A stretch of DNA of 64,000 nucleotides from Pogostemon cablin (Eukaryota; Streptophyta; Magnoliopsida; Lamiales; Lamiaceae): assembly GCA_023678885.1 (NCBI GenBank), contig CM042970.1:3574355-3638354 (forward strand), in the 5' to 3' direction. Shown here piece by piece: positions 37,549 to 49,563 of the stretch. Position numbers and translations under genes: made by a program. The notes under the pieces are model-generated. The model saw only the letters and a list, made by a program, of their open reading frames with translations, did no database searches and was not told the origin of the DNA. Every line of letters begins with the position of its first letter. Positions within the stretch are counted from its first letter, which is position 1.

Positions 37549-38192
37549 TAGGTGTGAACAATTTTTTTTAAAGCCAAAACCGATCGAGCTTCACCTCATT
37601 GCACCGCACTTATTGATTTTTTTACCTAAACTGCGATTAATTTTATTGGAGAAAATCGCACCACTTAAATAGTGCAATTTCGATTTTTATGTAAAATTGC
37701 ACTGCACCGCACGTACTCTATTATATAAATTATAAATATAATTTAATTATATATATATAATATGTATTATTGAAGAAGTAAAAAAATATATACAAGATTA
37801 AATACTTTGAAACACAAAATAATTTTAATATAAGTTGTTTTTATAGTATGAAGATTACATTATTTGGATTATTTATGGAATTTGAATGATGATTTCAATT
37901 CTTTAAGATTTTATTATCTAATTTGATGTGTGTTATTTTATTTTTAAGAGTGAAAAAACACTTTAAATTAAGCACTTACACATATTTATTTTTTTATATA
38001 CCCGTATATGTTCTTTTGTTATTTAAGTATGGTATTTTAAAATCCCGAAATTGTAAAAAACCACCTAAAACTGCATATTATATTTTACTCGATAAATCGC
38101 AATTTAAAATTAATTGTCAAACCAAACCACTTATAACAATGCAATTTAAATTTTGTCGAAATAACCGCAAAACCGCACCGTGCACATCCCTG
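37549..38192. mobile_element. Non-autonomous hAT element, 644 bp, relative of 36259-36978
   Basis: It starts TAGGTGTGAACA and ends TGCACATCCCTG, and is flanked by exact 8-bp repeats AGTATGGG (37541-37548 and 38193-38200). The inner segments GCAATTTCGATTTTTATG and GCACTGCACCGCAC match, inverted, the GTGCGGTGCGGTGCAATTTT region of the other hAT element. The same family has therefore inserted in opposite orientation 570 bp away. The open frame 37923-38204 inside is not a known protein. Confidence 0.8.
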
Positions 38193-38200
38193 AGTATGGG

Positions 38201-40097
38201 TTAAAAAATCATTAATTTATACTCCCTTCTTGTATTTCGTCATTCATTCGTAATCATTTGTTTTTTACATATTAATTAAGGAATATAATAATTTAATGTA
38301 TAATGAACTAAATGAAATAACTTTAAAGATTTTTTAAAATAGTAATTACTTTTTATTAAAAATATTACTATCACTTTTTGTTAAAATAGTATTATCACAT
38401 TTTATCTGTACTACAAATTGTTCATGAAATAATCAACTACACGATTATCACTTTTTATTAGTTCGAGTACTCCGTATGATCATTTTTTTATTAAATTGTT
38501 ACTATTACTTTTTATCCGTTTCACGAGTGTCTTCTTGTGAGAAGGTCTTACATAAGTTTTTGTCATATTTTAATGTGCAGTGGGTAGTAATAGTTGTATT
38601 AGTGTTGAGTGCGGACTCATGTGTAATGGTTTGCATACAATACTTCTCCATCTCTGGCAAGATATACATTTATTTTTTACACGTGAATTATAGGGTATTA
38701 TAATTTTAATGTGTCGATATTAGTTGGATGTGTTGATTCTATATAGCAGCATTACTATGAAATAGAATGTGAATGTAATTAGCATTCCTAATTCCATTAT
38801 ATTATTATTATGATTTGTATACTTTTTAATGAGAATCACCAATTCATAAGGAATTAGTATTCCCAAAAGTGAGGAATTGTGATTCCTTCATAAACTATTG
38901 GCTTAGTCTCATGGATGAAGGAATTAATTTTTTTTTCATATATAAATATTTATTTATCTTTTATTTTATAATAATTTTTTACTTTAAAATTAAAAATAAA
39001 TTCATTAATAATTATGTTTAAAATTGAATAATTTAATTTTTAAACTATATAAATAATACATTTAATTATTTTGATTTATATTTTAATTATTAAATTAAAA
39101 AATAAATATTCAAGTAATTTTAAGTATTTAATAACATAAAATAAAGTATTTTTAAATAAATTAAAAGTTTATAATATTTGTGAATTTCATAATTTAAGTT
39201 AAAAAATCTTTGTATAATTTTATTAATAAATAAAAATATTATATTAAAAAAATTTATATTAAAAATAAATTTAGCCATTTACTATTAATAATGCCATCTT
39301 TACACTATATATTATAAATTATTAACAATAAAATTAAAATTAATTAATTAATTAAATTTTCATTACCAATCATGAGAATTTTTAATTTTTAATCATTCAT
39401 TTTCTATCTTTATTCCATTCTTAATATCATTCAATTTTTTAATAATTTCATTTTGCGGCACTAATTGTTTTAATAATGTGCGGTTTATATATTTGAAAAG
39501 GAAAAGGTAAATGTTGACACTCAAATCAAAAAGACAAATTATAATAATAGAGTATTAATTTTATCAAATTATTTGGATTGAATTTAAAATTTTAAAAAAA
39601 TCTGAGCAGAAATGCTGTTTTATTCAAAAACTTTGGCACGATGTTGTCCAACTTGACCTTTCACATTAAATGATGTACTAATATAATTTTAATTTATATT
39701 ATATAATTATTAAATAAAACAGATGAAGTAGCATCTACTATACACTATTCAATTTAATACAAAGAGATAAAAAAGTTGATAATCATTTAATTTCAGCCCA
39801 TAAGTAGGACAAATGTATTGAACCACAATATTTGCAGAGTGACACTATTCCATATTATTGCATGAAATTAGGGCCTTTGCCACACACTTGCACATACACA
39901 GTGGCAACTTTTTTAAATTTTAAATTATTTTCTGTATTTAATGTCGGATTAAAAAATTGGAATACAGCCAAAACATAAAAAGCAAACTGCAAAACCCATT
40001 TTTAAAATTTGAAAATAATTTCTCCCAAATAGTCAGTATAATATCAAACCTATCCACCTTCATCACACTACACATAGTTTTGTGTTTCCCTCTTAAA
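38201..40097. other. AT-rich spacer upstream of the PQEWTY-protein gene
   Basis: No gene is seen. A weak Stowaway-like start lies near 38220 (ACTCCCTTCTTGTATTTCG). From 38930 to 39480 the sequence is almost pure A/T. The 3' end would contain the promoter of the gene at 40233, but no defined element can be named. Confidence 0.5.
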
Positions 40098-40132
40098 TTC
40101 TCTCTCTCTCTCTTCTTTCTTCTCTCTCGTCA
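40098..40132 (+). promoter_or_regulatory. CT-rich leader tract
   Basis: TCTCTCTCTCTCTTC and similar pyrimidine runs lie about 100-135 bp before the ATG at 40233. Such pyrimidine patches are common in plant core promoters and 5' leaders. Confidence 0.45.
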
Positions 40133-40232
40133 CTCCATTTACCACCTCATTATTATATCTTGTTCAACCAGCAACCTCATTATTCACTGCACTCAACTCC
40201 CGTTCACTCCACTCTCTCTTTATCTCTCTAAA

Positions 40233-42449
40233 ATGGCGGAAGGAGCGGGCTTCTGGTTGCCCTCTGAGTTCTTTGATGATATTCTCTTGGACAAGGAAAA
40301 CTTTGATAAGAACCAGAGCCCTGAGTCCGACTCCGAGTTCGGCTTCCCAACCGAGTTTCCGTTCGACTTTGGGACCAAGAGAGATGAGAATCTCGAGGTA
40401 AATATTTACTTTCACTCACTTGTAACCGTTTTCTTCATTTGCTTTTTTCACGCACTTTACCTTTCATCTGTTTTGGCAGAAGCCATGGGTGATGTCGACT
40501 TCGCCACAGTCAATTCTCGCCAGCTGGAGCTCCGGCGGGTCGGGAAACGGCAGCCCGAATGGCGTCCTGTCGCCCACGTCGGAGCGAAACGACGCCGTTG
40601 GGGACCTGATATACGCCGGTCGAGTAGCGAAGCTCAAGCTCAGCGGCAGCGATTTGCCCGGGCCCACGAAATTTGAAGGCCTTTTGGGCCCCCCAAAACC
40701 CCCAAATCCTCCTGTTATCCACAACATTTGTGTGAGTGTCCATTTTCTGCAAATTTGCATGCCCTTTTTGAAACAGGATTTCTAATTCCTAATTTCCCCC
40801 AATATTTTACAGAATCAGAAACAGGGTTGTGGGATGTGGCAGAGCGAGGCTTCCATGTTTCAAATGCGACCCCGAATAGGTCAAGAAGCATGGCCCGTTC
40901 AGCTCAATTCGGGCCGCGTTGTTGGGACTGGTGCAAGAGCGGTTGTCATCGGTGGATCCTTCGGCGGAGGCGGTGGTTGTGGTGCGGCGGTGAAGAGAGG
41001 GTGTGCCGGAACAGGGGTGTTCTTGCCACGACGGTATGGGAGCAGTGTTTGTAACGCTTCCTCAATGGAGTCTCGTAAGAGGCCAGGTAACGAACGCTTC
41101 ACATTCATTTTCTTTCAATTTTTTTTAATTTTTTTTTTTTGGAATTATTTGGAGTATTTTGTTTCACGCATTAATTAGTATTTTCAAATTTGAGTACATT
41201 TGAAATTGAAACTGCAAGAAATCCCTAAATCAAGAAAGTAGTGGGATCTTACAGTGTACTGAAATGGACCTTTTATCTCTGCAAAGTTTGTGCCAACTGG
41301 AATGGGCCCTTTTTTGACCATTTTCTTTTTCAAATTTTGGGTTTTGGAGCCCATTTTTCTTCACTTGTTGAATCTTCTATTCTCCAACACTTTTTTTTAA
41401 AATATACTAATGTTGATGCTAATGTTGCTATTCTTTTTAGAGTACTTTGTCTTTTAATCACACTAGTTTTTGACCGCTGTCATGTGCTCTCAACCCAGAA
41501 TTAGGATATAAAATACTCCCTCCATCCCATGTATTTTTACCCACTTTTCATATTGGGGTGTCCCATGTATTTTTATCCATTCAATTTTTGTCAAAAATAC
41601 ATAATATTTTATTACCTACTTTTTACAAGCTCAACAACTTTAATTACTTTTTTACTCTTTATTCATCATTCCCAATAATTTTATTCACTTTTTCTTTTTA
41701 AATTAATAATTTTTCCCTACTTTTTCTTACATATATTAAAAAAATAAAACGTCTTAATCTCCGTGCCCGTACAAACGAGTAAAAATACCCGGGACGGAGG
41801 GAGTAATAATATTTGAAAAGAAGGCACATTTGCGTGATTTCTTTAAATATTTTTATTTTGGAAGATTATTACAGTCATTATAACTTTATTGTTGTACCTA
41901 AAGCTTTGACCCCAAACAGTCAAGTTGGGAGCAAATCTTGGCATGATTTGCTAAGCTCATAACAAGACATTATGCCTAAAGAATTATCCAATTTATGGAG
42001 TGCTATGCTTCAAAAGTGTGACAATTTGACTTGATTCACATGCTTTTCTTCTGTTTCCACCAGTTGAGTTTATCAACTCTTTCTTCCCATTTCAGGTCTT
42101 TCAGCTGCTTCAACTCCAAGCAAAAATGTTCATTACCAGAACAAAAATTTAGATAACATGCATTGTTTTCCTCAACCTCAACCTCAACCACATTTACTGC
42201 CGAAGTTGAGCAGGGGCGTCGTCTCCGAATATGGTAAGACAGACGACGAAAAACCCTTGTTCAATTCATCAATGTTGATGTTGCAATGCTGTATAGTTTG
42301 TTGACTTGTACATTTGCAAAATGATGTACACAGATTTGTTGATGGCTCGAAGGAATGCAATAATGCTGCAACACCGACGATCATTACTACTCGAGGGCTC
42401 GTCACTGATGAGCCGCAGCATGTACCTTCCACAGGAGTGGACTTATTGA
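40233..42449 (+). CDS. Uncharacterised plant protein with GTGVFLPRR and C-terminal PQEWTY motifs
   Basis: Five exons join in phase: 40233-40397, 40480-40731, 40813-41086, 42096-42233 and 42334-42449, giving about 314 residues. The N-terminus MAEGAGFWLPSEFFDD and the later KPWVMSTSPQS, QSEASMFQMRP, CAGTGVFLPRRYG, LLMARRNAIMLQHRR and final LPQEWTY are the conserved islands of a plant-only protein family of unknown function. The rest is low-complexity, Gly/Pro/Ser rich and likely disordered. No membrane segment or catalytic motif is seen. The last exon decides the model: reading through its donor (42233) instead would give a short unrelated tail, whereas splicing to 42334 restores the family C-terminus. 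Intron 3 carries a Stowaway MITE. Role and location are unknown. Confidence 0.88.
41516..41803. mobile_element. Stowaway MITE in intron 3
   Basis: CTCCCTCCATCCCATGTATT at the left and AATACCCGGGACGGAGGGAG at the right are inverted ends, with TA on both sides (41514-41515 and 41804-41805). It is well preserved. Confidence 0.9.
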
Positions 42450-43325
42450 TCAGGTTAATCTGGTTGGTAGAAATTATAACACTATTGGAGCATATGATGT
42501 TTGCTTTTCTTGAGGTTTTAGTTGTCAGATTTGATGAAGTGTGTAGCAGAGTAATAAGAAAATATCCACTTCCTTTTTTCCGGATTGCTTCCTTCTTAAC
42601 ATAGACTATTTTGTAATAGGAAGAAGAATAGGGTAATACAATAGGCAAAGCAAATAGTGAGGGTTGTTTGTTTGTAATATTTTGAAGAAATAAGTGGATT
42701 GTATCGTCTCATAAGCAGATCGTCCGAGTATGGGGTTTCCGATCCCAACGTGGAAGGAAATAAGAAAGGTCCCAGTAGGTCGACAGAGGTTGAATCGTAT
42801 AAGTCGATTGTACTTATGTGAGGTTTAGGTTTGTTAGAAGGTTTTATGAGCGTATAGTGTCCTAGAGTTAGAGTTTTGTTATTTGGGAATGTGTTGTATT
42901 TCATGAAATAGTGCATTCAATTGATGAAGTATAAATGTAATAGTAATGGTAGTTTTGTTTATTAATGTATATATATATTTATTTAACTAGTTATTGTGAA
43001 TCTGCCTACTATCTATTATACCTTGTGTGATGGATTGGTGGGTGGTAGATTGGTAGATGAAGTTTAATGATAGATCCTAACAATCTTAAGAGTGGAAGGA
43101 CAACTTTGGTGTTGCAGAAATCAATATGGAAATGGATTTATAGTTTGTGATTTTATTATACAGAGTGGGTGTGGTCTTAAAGGACAACAATTAATATTTG
43201 GAGTTGGTTTATCAAATAAAATTTTTTGTACTATATGAAATTCATGATATCTACTTGCATCATGTTATGCTTTATTCTTCATTAATTGTTAATGCTGCCT
43301 CTTCTTGAACTTGGATTTGAAACAT
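42450..43325. other. 3' flank and spacer
   Basis: The first 400-500 bp are probably the 3' UTR of the preceding gene (AATAAAT-like strings near 42960 are not decisive). No other gene is seen; the minus-strand open frames at 42184-42916 are shadows. Confidence 0.45.
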
Positions 43326-43450
43326 TTTGTTAAATTAAAAGAAAATTTCAAGTGTGTCAAGTAGAGAAGAGAAAAGAAAAGATATACTCTCGGTTTGTTA
43401 AATTAAAAGAAAATTTCAAATGTGTAAAATTGGGAAAAGAAAAGATTTAC
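43326..43450. repeat. 68-bp tandem duplication, interrupted by a Pack-MULE
   Basis: Copies starting TTGTTAAATTAAAAGAAAAT recur 68 bp apart. The second copy runs into the target site TTTACTCAA of the adjacent MULE. Confidence 0.75.
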
Positions 43451-43454
43451 TCAA

Positions 43455-44341
43455 GAGGGCGGCTATTTGCCACCCGGAATTGTTAAATGAACACCAATTA
43501 TTATACATACCCCATAAAACTTACATATTTAAATTGCTAAATACACCTCATATAAAGACAATTATACCCTTTTAATTAATCACAAAAAAAATCGTGTAAG
43601 AGTATTGAACAGGAATAGAACTGCGCTGTGGATGTGTTGCAATTCGTGACTGTTAAAAGAGAAAGGAGAGGGAAGAATACCTTCTATCCATCGCAACCAC
43701 CTATAAGTCTCCGGCGGCGACAGACATTAGTCTTCTGACGATGATGACATTTGAGGATTTTTCTGAAAAAAATGAATTCTAGAGTTTGAAATCTATTTGA
43801 AATTGGATATCAAATTGAAAATAATTTGATCTCCTCCAACTTCTTGTCTTCTAATTAATTCACAGCAACGGATTGAGGCGGTTCCTCGGGTTCACCACGT
43901 TTAGAATAGTGGACTCTCTGTCTTTGTCGTACTTGGACAGGGCTTTGCATCGCCACATGAGTTCCACCACCACGCTAAGGCTGCTGATCCTGCCTCCCTT
44001 TGCCTTTTTCTTCAAGAAATCGATGTCGCTCGGGGTGAACTGCAACACCTTGAACTCCAGTTCCTCTTTCTTGTAGTCGAAACACGGGAGGCCCCGTGAT
44101 ATTCTCGGGTTTGAAGAACTCCAGGTGCTGGAATGAGACTAGCGGCAGAGACTTGGCGGCGAACCGACGCGCGATCGAGGAAGGGGACCACCGCCAAGGG
44201 TGTGTCGTCGTCGAACATATTTTTTTTCAAATTTAATGATTATTTATAAAAGATATTTACGTCTTCTCACATAATTATATTTTAATTCTATAAATTATTG
44301 GGGTTTGTCTACCAATTATGCGGGTGCAAATAGCCGTCACC
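43455..44341. mobile_element. Pack-MULE carrying a BAHD acyltransferase gene fragment
   Basis: The ends GAGGGCGGCTATTTGCCACC and GGTGCAAATAGCCGTCACC are inverted repeats. Perfect 9-bp direct repeats TTTACTCAA flank them (43446-43454 and 44342-44350). The AT-rich subterminal regions match those of 15856-16993. Between them lies a GC-richer block (about 43863-44218) whose minus strand resembles a BAHD acyltransferase. There is no transposase. This is the defining structure of a Pack-MULE. Confidence 0.88.
43863..44218 (-). pseudogene. Captured BAHD (HxxxD) acyltransferase fragment
   Basis: Read on the minus strand and across two small frameshifts, the block gives TPLAVVPFLDRASV, FQHLEFFKPENITGPPV, FDYKKEELEFKVLQFTPSD and SVVVELMWRCKALSKYD...NPRNRLNPLL. 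These are the consecutive middle segments of plant BAHD acyltransferases, which move acyl groups from CoA onto alcohols or amines. The catalytic HxxxD motif lies upstream of what was taken and DFGWG lies downstream, so the piece cannot be active. It ends abruptly at TGA, then TIR-type sequence. The base composition is far more GC-rich than the flanks, as expected for a captured exon. Confidence 0.75.
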
Positions 44342-44350
44342 TTTACTCAA

Positions 44351-44963
44351 TTAGAAGATGTGGAATTTGGGATACGGTGTCTCCAGGAATAAATAAACTT
44401 TTGCAAAATTCCAAAACCTTTTATTTTACATTTACAGTTAGGTTTTTTTTTTTTCATTTTTATTGAACTTTTATTTATTAATGTATTAGAGTTTAAATTT
44501 TGTCCTCAAATTTTAGTATTGATTTTATTATTATGTTATACAAACTCTTTTATAAGATGGTACTTATGTGAATCGAATCGACCCGATGTTAAAGTATGCT
44601 TGATATATAGCTAAAGTATTTTTTAAAGTATGATGAACAATGAATTAAAGAGTCCAACTTGGGTGTACTGTGTACCTGAACGATCTTAACCGTTAGATTA
44701 AGTTTTTGTTTAATTTCTATCGTTAAATAAAATAAAATAATTACTCCCCCGTCCAATTTCAGATGATTCACTTTCCATTTCGGGTTGTCCCACCAAAGTT
44801 TGCACCTTCCTACAAAAGCAAAAAGTCAAACACAATCACCCTTCCACATATTCTTTAAACAATCATGCACTTAAATTTAGTTCAAATACGTTGATTAAAT
44901 AATTAAATATATAGTAGTGAATAATAATTAAAAAATCTACACAATTTTTATAAACAAAATTAT
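44351..44963. other. Spacer without gene
   Basis: AT-rich. Around 44750-44830 there are pieces resembling one half of a Stowaway (CTCCCCCGTCCAATTTCAG), and near 44535-44600 fragments of the GAGACG MITE family. No complete element is seen. Confidence 0.45.
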
Positions 44964-45149
44964 AAGTGAGGCTCCTATGCACCCGGGCGCACGAAATGTG
45001 TTTCGCGCGCCTTTGCAATTTCGGTGCCCCTTTGCAATTTAAACTCCTAACAATACATAAGTTTAAATAGAATATAGAGGGGGAGGGTTGTGTTCACATT
45101 GTGACTTTGAGTACCCCTCTGTGTCCCCGGGGCCACAGGAGCTTTTGCC
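44964..45149. mobile_element. Short Mutator-like element, GTGAGGCT family
   Basis: The element begins AAGTGAGGCTCCTATGCACC and ends GGGGCCACAGGAGCTTTTGC. It is flanked by 9-mers CAAAATTAT and CAAAATTAA (one mismatch). The GC-rich ends and the TTTGCAATTTAAACTCCTAA core match the nested element at 5599-5827 in inverse orientation. It has no coding capacity. Confidence 0.75.
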
Positions 45150-45158
45150 CAAAATTAA

Positions 45159-45351
45159 TGTTATAGTTAAATATAAAAGGTGATATATTTATTAAGAAAA
45201 TATATATACATATATTATTGAATTAAAATTAATATAGTATGTTATGAAGAAAAAAATTGAATGCATAGATTCTACTCCATATCCCTAGGTATATTGAATA
45301 TCTCTTCATTTAAAATAGAGGATTATTTAAAAACAAAAAAGAGTATATATT
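45159..45351. other. AT-rich spacer
   Basis: Nothing recognisable. Confidence 0.5.
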
Positions 45352-45607
45352 ACTCCTTCCGTCCCATTGAAACGTAGATGTTTTTTCATTTTGTTTCGTC
45401 TCAATACAATGTGTATATTTTCCTTTTTAGTAAAGGGGACCCACACATATTAATTAATTATCTCTCCATGACCCACATGTCATACTAATACATCTAACCA
45501 CTTTACATTAAAATATTATTTCTCTCATCTCACTACACCTTAAAATATTATATCCCTTAATCAACGTGCAAAAAATAAATGCATACGTTTCAACGGGACG
45601 GAGGGAA
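45352..45607. mobile_element. Stowaway MITE
   Basis: ACTCCTTCCGTCCCATTGAA at the left and TTTCAACGGGACGGAGGGAA at the right are inverted ends. TA/AT borders are slightly decayed. Confidence 0.8.
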
Positions 45608-46608
45608 TATTATTTTTTATTAAAAAAGAAAACAGTAGTAGTTATAAAACTTAAAAATATAATATATGAATACATTTAATTATTTATATATTAATACATT
45701 TGTATTTATTAAAAAAAATTTAAATTTAAAATAAAATTTTTATAAACCCGCGTAATACGCGAGTACTATAGTAGTATGAATATATTCGTGCAGAAAATCA
45801 GCTATGTACCATAGTTTTTTCTTGAACTCGTATTAATTTATAGGGTTGTTTGGGGAAACTACATCAGTGTAGTTTTGGATTTATAAATTAATTTTATAAA
45901 GTGATAACTTTTTTAATTAAGTATTTTATTAAAATAATATATATCAATTAATTATTGAAATTATCTGCACAAGACACAAGTAGGAGTGTGCACAAATATT
46001 GAATTTAACCGAAATTGCACTGAATTAATCCCGAATCGAAAAAAATAGTTGACTTTTTGACTTTTTACGAACCGATCCGAACCGATTTTTCATTTGGTAC
46101 AGACTTGGATATTTCTCAATTTTCTGTACCAAATATTGAATATAACTGAATCCAACCGTACCGAAAAACCGAATTTAAACTATGCATTAAAATTATATAT
46201 AATATATTTATCTTATTATTTATAGATCATACTTTATATGTCATGAATTAATTAATTTTACTCTATTAATTTTAATATAATCACAATTAATAAATTAAAA
46301 TTAGTTATAATATAATTACAAATAATAATTTAAAAATATATTTAATGTTCTAAATATTTATTTATTACTATATATTATAAAAAAAATTCATAAAGTAAAA
46401 TAAATTTCTAAAAGAATAGGAAATAAATAAAATAATATGTTCAAAGTTCAAATTATTATTTCAGAGAATATAATGAATAAAGTAAATGGTATCTCTACGT
46501 TCTAAATTCAGTCGTAAACTTAATAAATAATTATTATATTTTATATTTATTTAATGAAGATAAAATACAAAAATTAAATGATAATCTATATTTGTGACTA
46601 AAATATTA
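45608..46608. other. AT-rich spacer
   Basis: No gene is seen. A segment from about 45985 (GGAGTGTGCACAAATATTG) with repeated ACCGAACC-like text resembles a hAT-type MITE, but a second end was not found. Confidence 0.45.
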
Positions 46609-47043
46609 CTCCCTCCGTCCCTTGTTAAGAGACCCTTTTACTTTTTGGCACGTGGATTAATGAGTATTATTATTTAATGTGTAGTGGGTAGTTGCATTAG
46701 TGGGAGTGTGTGCCCCATATTTTAATTGTATTAATGTGTGTGTGGGTCTCATGTGTGTAAAAAAGGAAAGTGGACTATTTGAGTGGGACGACCAAAATTG
46801 AAAAAAGACTCTCTTTAAAGGCAAATGGGATCACCTATTTCATTTAATGTTTCATCTCCTATTATATGAATTAGATTCTTGCCACGTGTCGTAATCAATA
46901 ACCAAATTTTCACCACATGCCCTAAGGGTTTAATGGTCATTAACTAGGGTATAGTATTTTAATAGGAAATAAGTTATGGAATAGGGAGTGGAATACCAAA
47001 GTGGAATAGGGGATTTTGGTTGCTTTAAAGGGGATGGAGGGAG
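46609..47043. mobile_element. Stowaway MITE with an internal insertion
   Basis: CTCCCTCCGTCCCTTGTTAA at the left and GGGGATGGAGGGAG at the right, with TA borders. The length (435 bp) is nearly double that of its relatives. A CTTTAAAGGCAAATGGGA string near 46815 repeats the terminal CTTTAAAGGGGATGGAGGGA, which suggests that about 200 bp was inserted close to the right end. Confidence 0.7.
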
Positions 47044-47145
47044 TATATTAGATAGAATTTAATTGAAATACACCTTAAATTTTAAGTTAAATGTTAAAAA
47101 AAAAAACTAAAATTATTAATTTTCTTTATTTTAGTACTATTATAT

Positions 47146-49281
47146 TTAGGGCAACACAAATTCAGATTCATTGAAGATCACATCCGTACTAATCACAATT
47201 TTGAAACCAGATTCAGAAAAATCCCACAACCTATAACCTTTAACACCCTCAGGATAACCAAGAAAAACACATTTTCTACTCCTAGGATCCAATTTGTCAT
47301 GTTTCTGACGCACAAACGCAGCACAGCCAAATACATGTATCACAGAATAATCAATATTTTTACCAAAAAATACATAGTCAGGGCACTTACCCTTCAAAGG
47401 CACAGAGGGGGATTTATTTATTAAAAATGCTGCAGTAATAAGAGCCTCACCCCAAAACTTTTTAGAAAGTCCAGAAGACACCAACATACTCCTCACTCTT
47501 TCTAACAAAGTCCTATTCATCCTCTCAGCAATCTCATTCTGTTGGGGAGTGTAAGGAGCAGACTTATGTCTCACAATTCCAGATTTGACACATAAATCAT
47601 CCGTGGCATTATTGCAAAATTCCAATCCATTATCAGTTCTAAAATATTTAATCTTTTTACCCATTTGATTTTCAATCAAAATTTTCCAATTTTTAAACTT
47701 TTCAAAAACATCAGATTTGTTTTTAAGCAAAATCACCCACACTTTTCCTGAAAAATCATCAATAATGGACAGAAAATACACATTGCCACCTTGAGTGGGC
47801 TTACTAGAAGGCCCCCACACATCAGCATGCAGGTACTCAAGTATATCACTACACGAAGAAGTCTTAGGGTACGGGGAAACAGGGAATTTCACCTTCGCAT
47901 GTTTGTCTTGCACACAAGAATCACAGAAATGAATGCATGTAAGTTTATCATTACCAAAAGAACCAGCTTTATGCAACAACTCAAGACCTTTACTACTCAT
48001 GTGACCTAACCTACCTTGCCAAATATTTGTTTTATCCTCTTTAATAGCGTTAGCAGACATAACAACAGATTTAGCACAGCAAACATACAAGTTATTCTTT
48101 TTTTCAGCATTAAAGACGGGCACAAAACCCTTCACAATATACATGCAACCATTTCCCCACCTACACTCAAGACCCTCATCTTCAAGTGCAGCACAAGAAA
48201 TCAAGTTGTTACACAAATTAGGCACATGTCGCACGTTTTTCAAAGTGAACACAGAATCATCTTTAAAACGCAAGCAAATGTCACCAACACCAAGCACAAC
48301 ACATCTTTTTCATTAGCCATAGACACAGATCCATGAGAAACATTTTTATATGAAGAGAAAATATGTTTAAAATGTGTCATATGAAATGTGCAACCGGAAT
48401 TCACAAGCCATTCACTATCACACAGAGATGAATGCACAGAATTCACACAATTATCAGAAATAGCAAACACATCACCATAATTCACAGATTCAGAGACAAC
48501 GTTAGCATGATCATTAGAATTATTCTTCTTAGGATGAGGACACTTGTTTGCAAAATGTCCCCTTTCATGGCAATTACAACATTTCTTCTTTTTCTTGTCA
48601 CCATTCTGATTATTCTGGATCAGAATTTTTTTCCTTGTTCTTATTCTTGTTCTTGTTCTTGTTACGATTGTTAGGTTTCCCTTAACATGCATGACCTCCC
48701 AAGAATTCTTAACACCCCCATTTTGTTTTAAATCATGCTATTTGCTTTTTAAGGCATTCACTACAATATCAAGAGTAACGTCATCACGACCATACTTTAT
48801 AGCAGATTTGACATCACAATAAGAGTCAGGTATAGCATTTAAAAGCACAATGGGAGTGTTCATCAATATGCTTGTCACCGGTTAGCTTAATATCTTGAAT
48901 CAACTTCGTGAACACATCCAAATTTTCTTCAACATCTTTGTTTACATCTAGTTTAAAACGAAAGAATTTTTCCAGAAGAAACATTTTATTAGGCAAAGAT
49001 GTTTCAGTATACAGCTTATCCAGCGTTTCCCACAAAACATTTGCGGACTCATGCACACCAACTTTTCTAAGCACAGGATCAAAAAGATTCAAGATAATCG
49101 CAGACAAAGCAAGCTCATTCATCTCAGCCTTTTTAACAGGTGTATCATCCTTATCATACGAGTGATCTACAGCTTTGAATACCCTTTGTTGGACGAGTAT
49201 GCACTTCATTTTCTATTTTCAGATACTGAAGTCTCGTTTACCGTCAAACGATGCTTGTCCAAACGAAGAGGACGAAGCCAT
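47146..49281 (-). pseudogene. copia gag-protease-integrase, broken
   Basis: The start is ATG 49281 (MASSSSFGQASFDGKRDFS). It meets in-frame stops almost at once (TGA, then TAG), where relatives have Trp and another sense codon. Gag continues from about 49209. The frame is lost near 48830, and the CCHC knuckle (CCNCHERGHFANKC) lies near 48590. The protease motif reads VNSGCTFHMT: the catalytic Asp of DSG is replaced by Asn. Integrase runs from about 48297 with LHADVWGP, RTDNGLEF and QQNEIAER, keeping the D,D,E residues, and ends at VIFNESEFVLP followed by a stop at the truncation point. The element is defective in several independent ways. Confidence 0.88.
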
Positions 49282-49483
49282 GGGTATTTAAAGTTGAGTA
49301 GAACACACTTTGAACGGAACAAACACAGAATTACAGAGCAACAATCTATCACACACCAGGATGACACAACTCTAATCACACACACAACGAGAAACGGAAC
49401 AGTATAACACACAAGGACAGATTTTCAGCAGCGGAAATTGAAAGACCAAAATGATAGTTCACAAAGGAACAAACAAAAACAGT

Positions 49484-49563
49484 AATAAGAGGGTCAGCCG
49501 CCTCAGGGCATCACACAAGAGCAAATAAGAGGGCCAGCCGCCTCAGGGCATCACACAAGAAAA
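49484..49563. repeat. 40-bp tandem duplication in the copia leader
   Basis: Two copies of AATAAGAGGG(T/C)CAGCCGCCTCAGGG... lie 40 bp apart, with one internal difference by eye. Confidence 0.9.

Noticed and set aside
39957..40676. 239-codon open frame overlapping the PQEWTY-protein gene as one exon
   Set aside because: It reads through the 40397 donor and then follows the wrong frame. The spliced model restores the conserved motifs and the correct C-terminus.
42184..42648. 154-codon minus-strand open frame
   Set aside because: It is antisense to the last two exons of the plus-strand gene and has no recognisable domain. It is a shadow.
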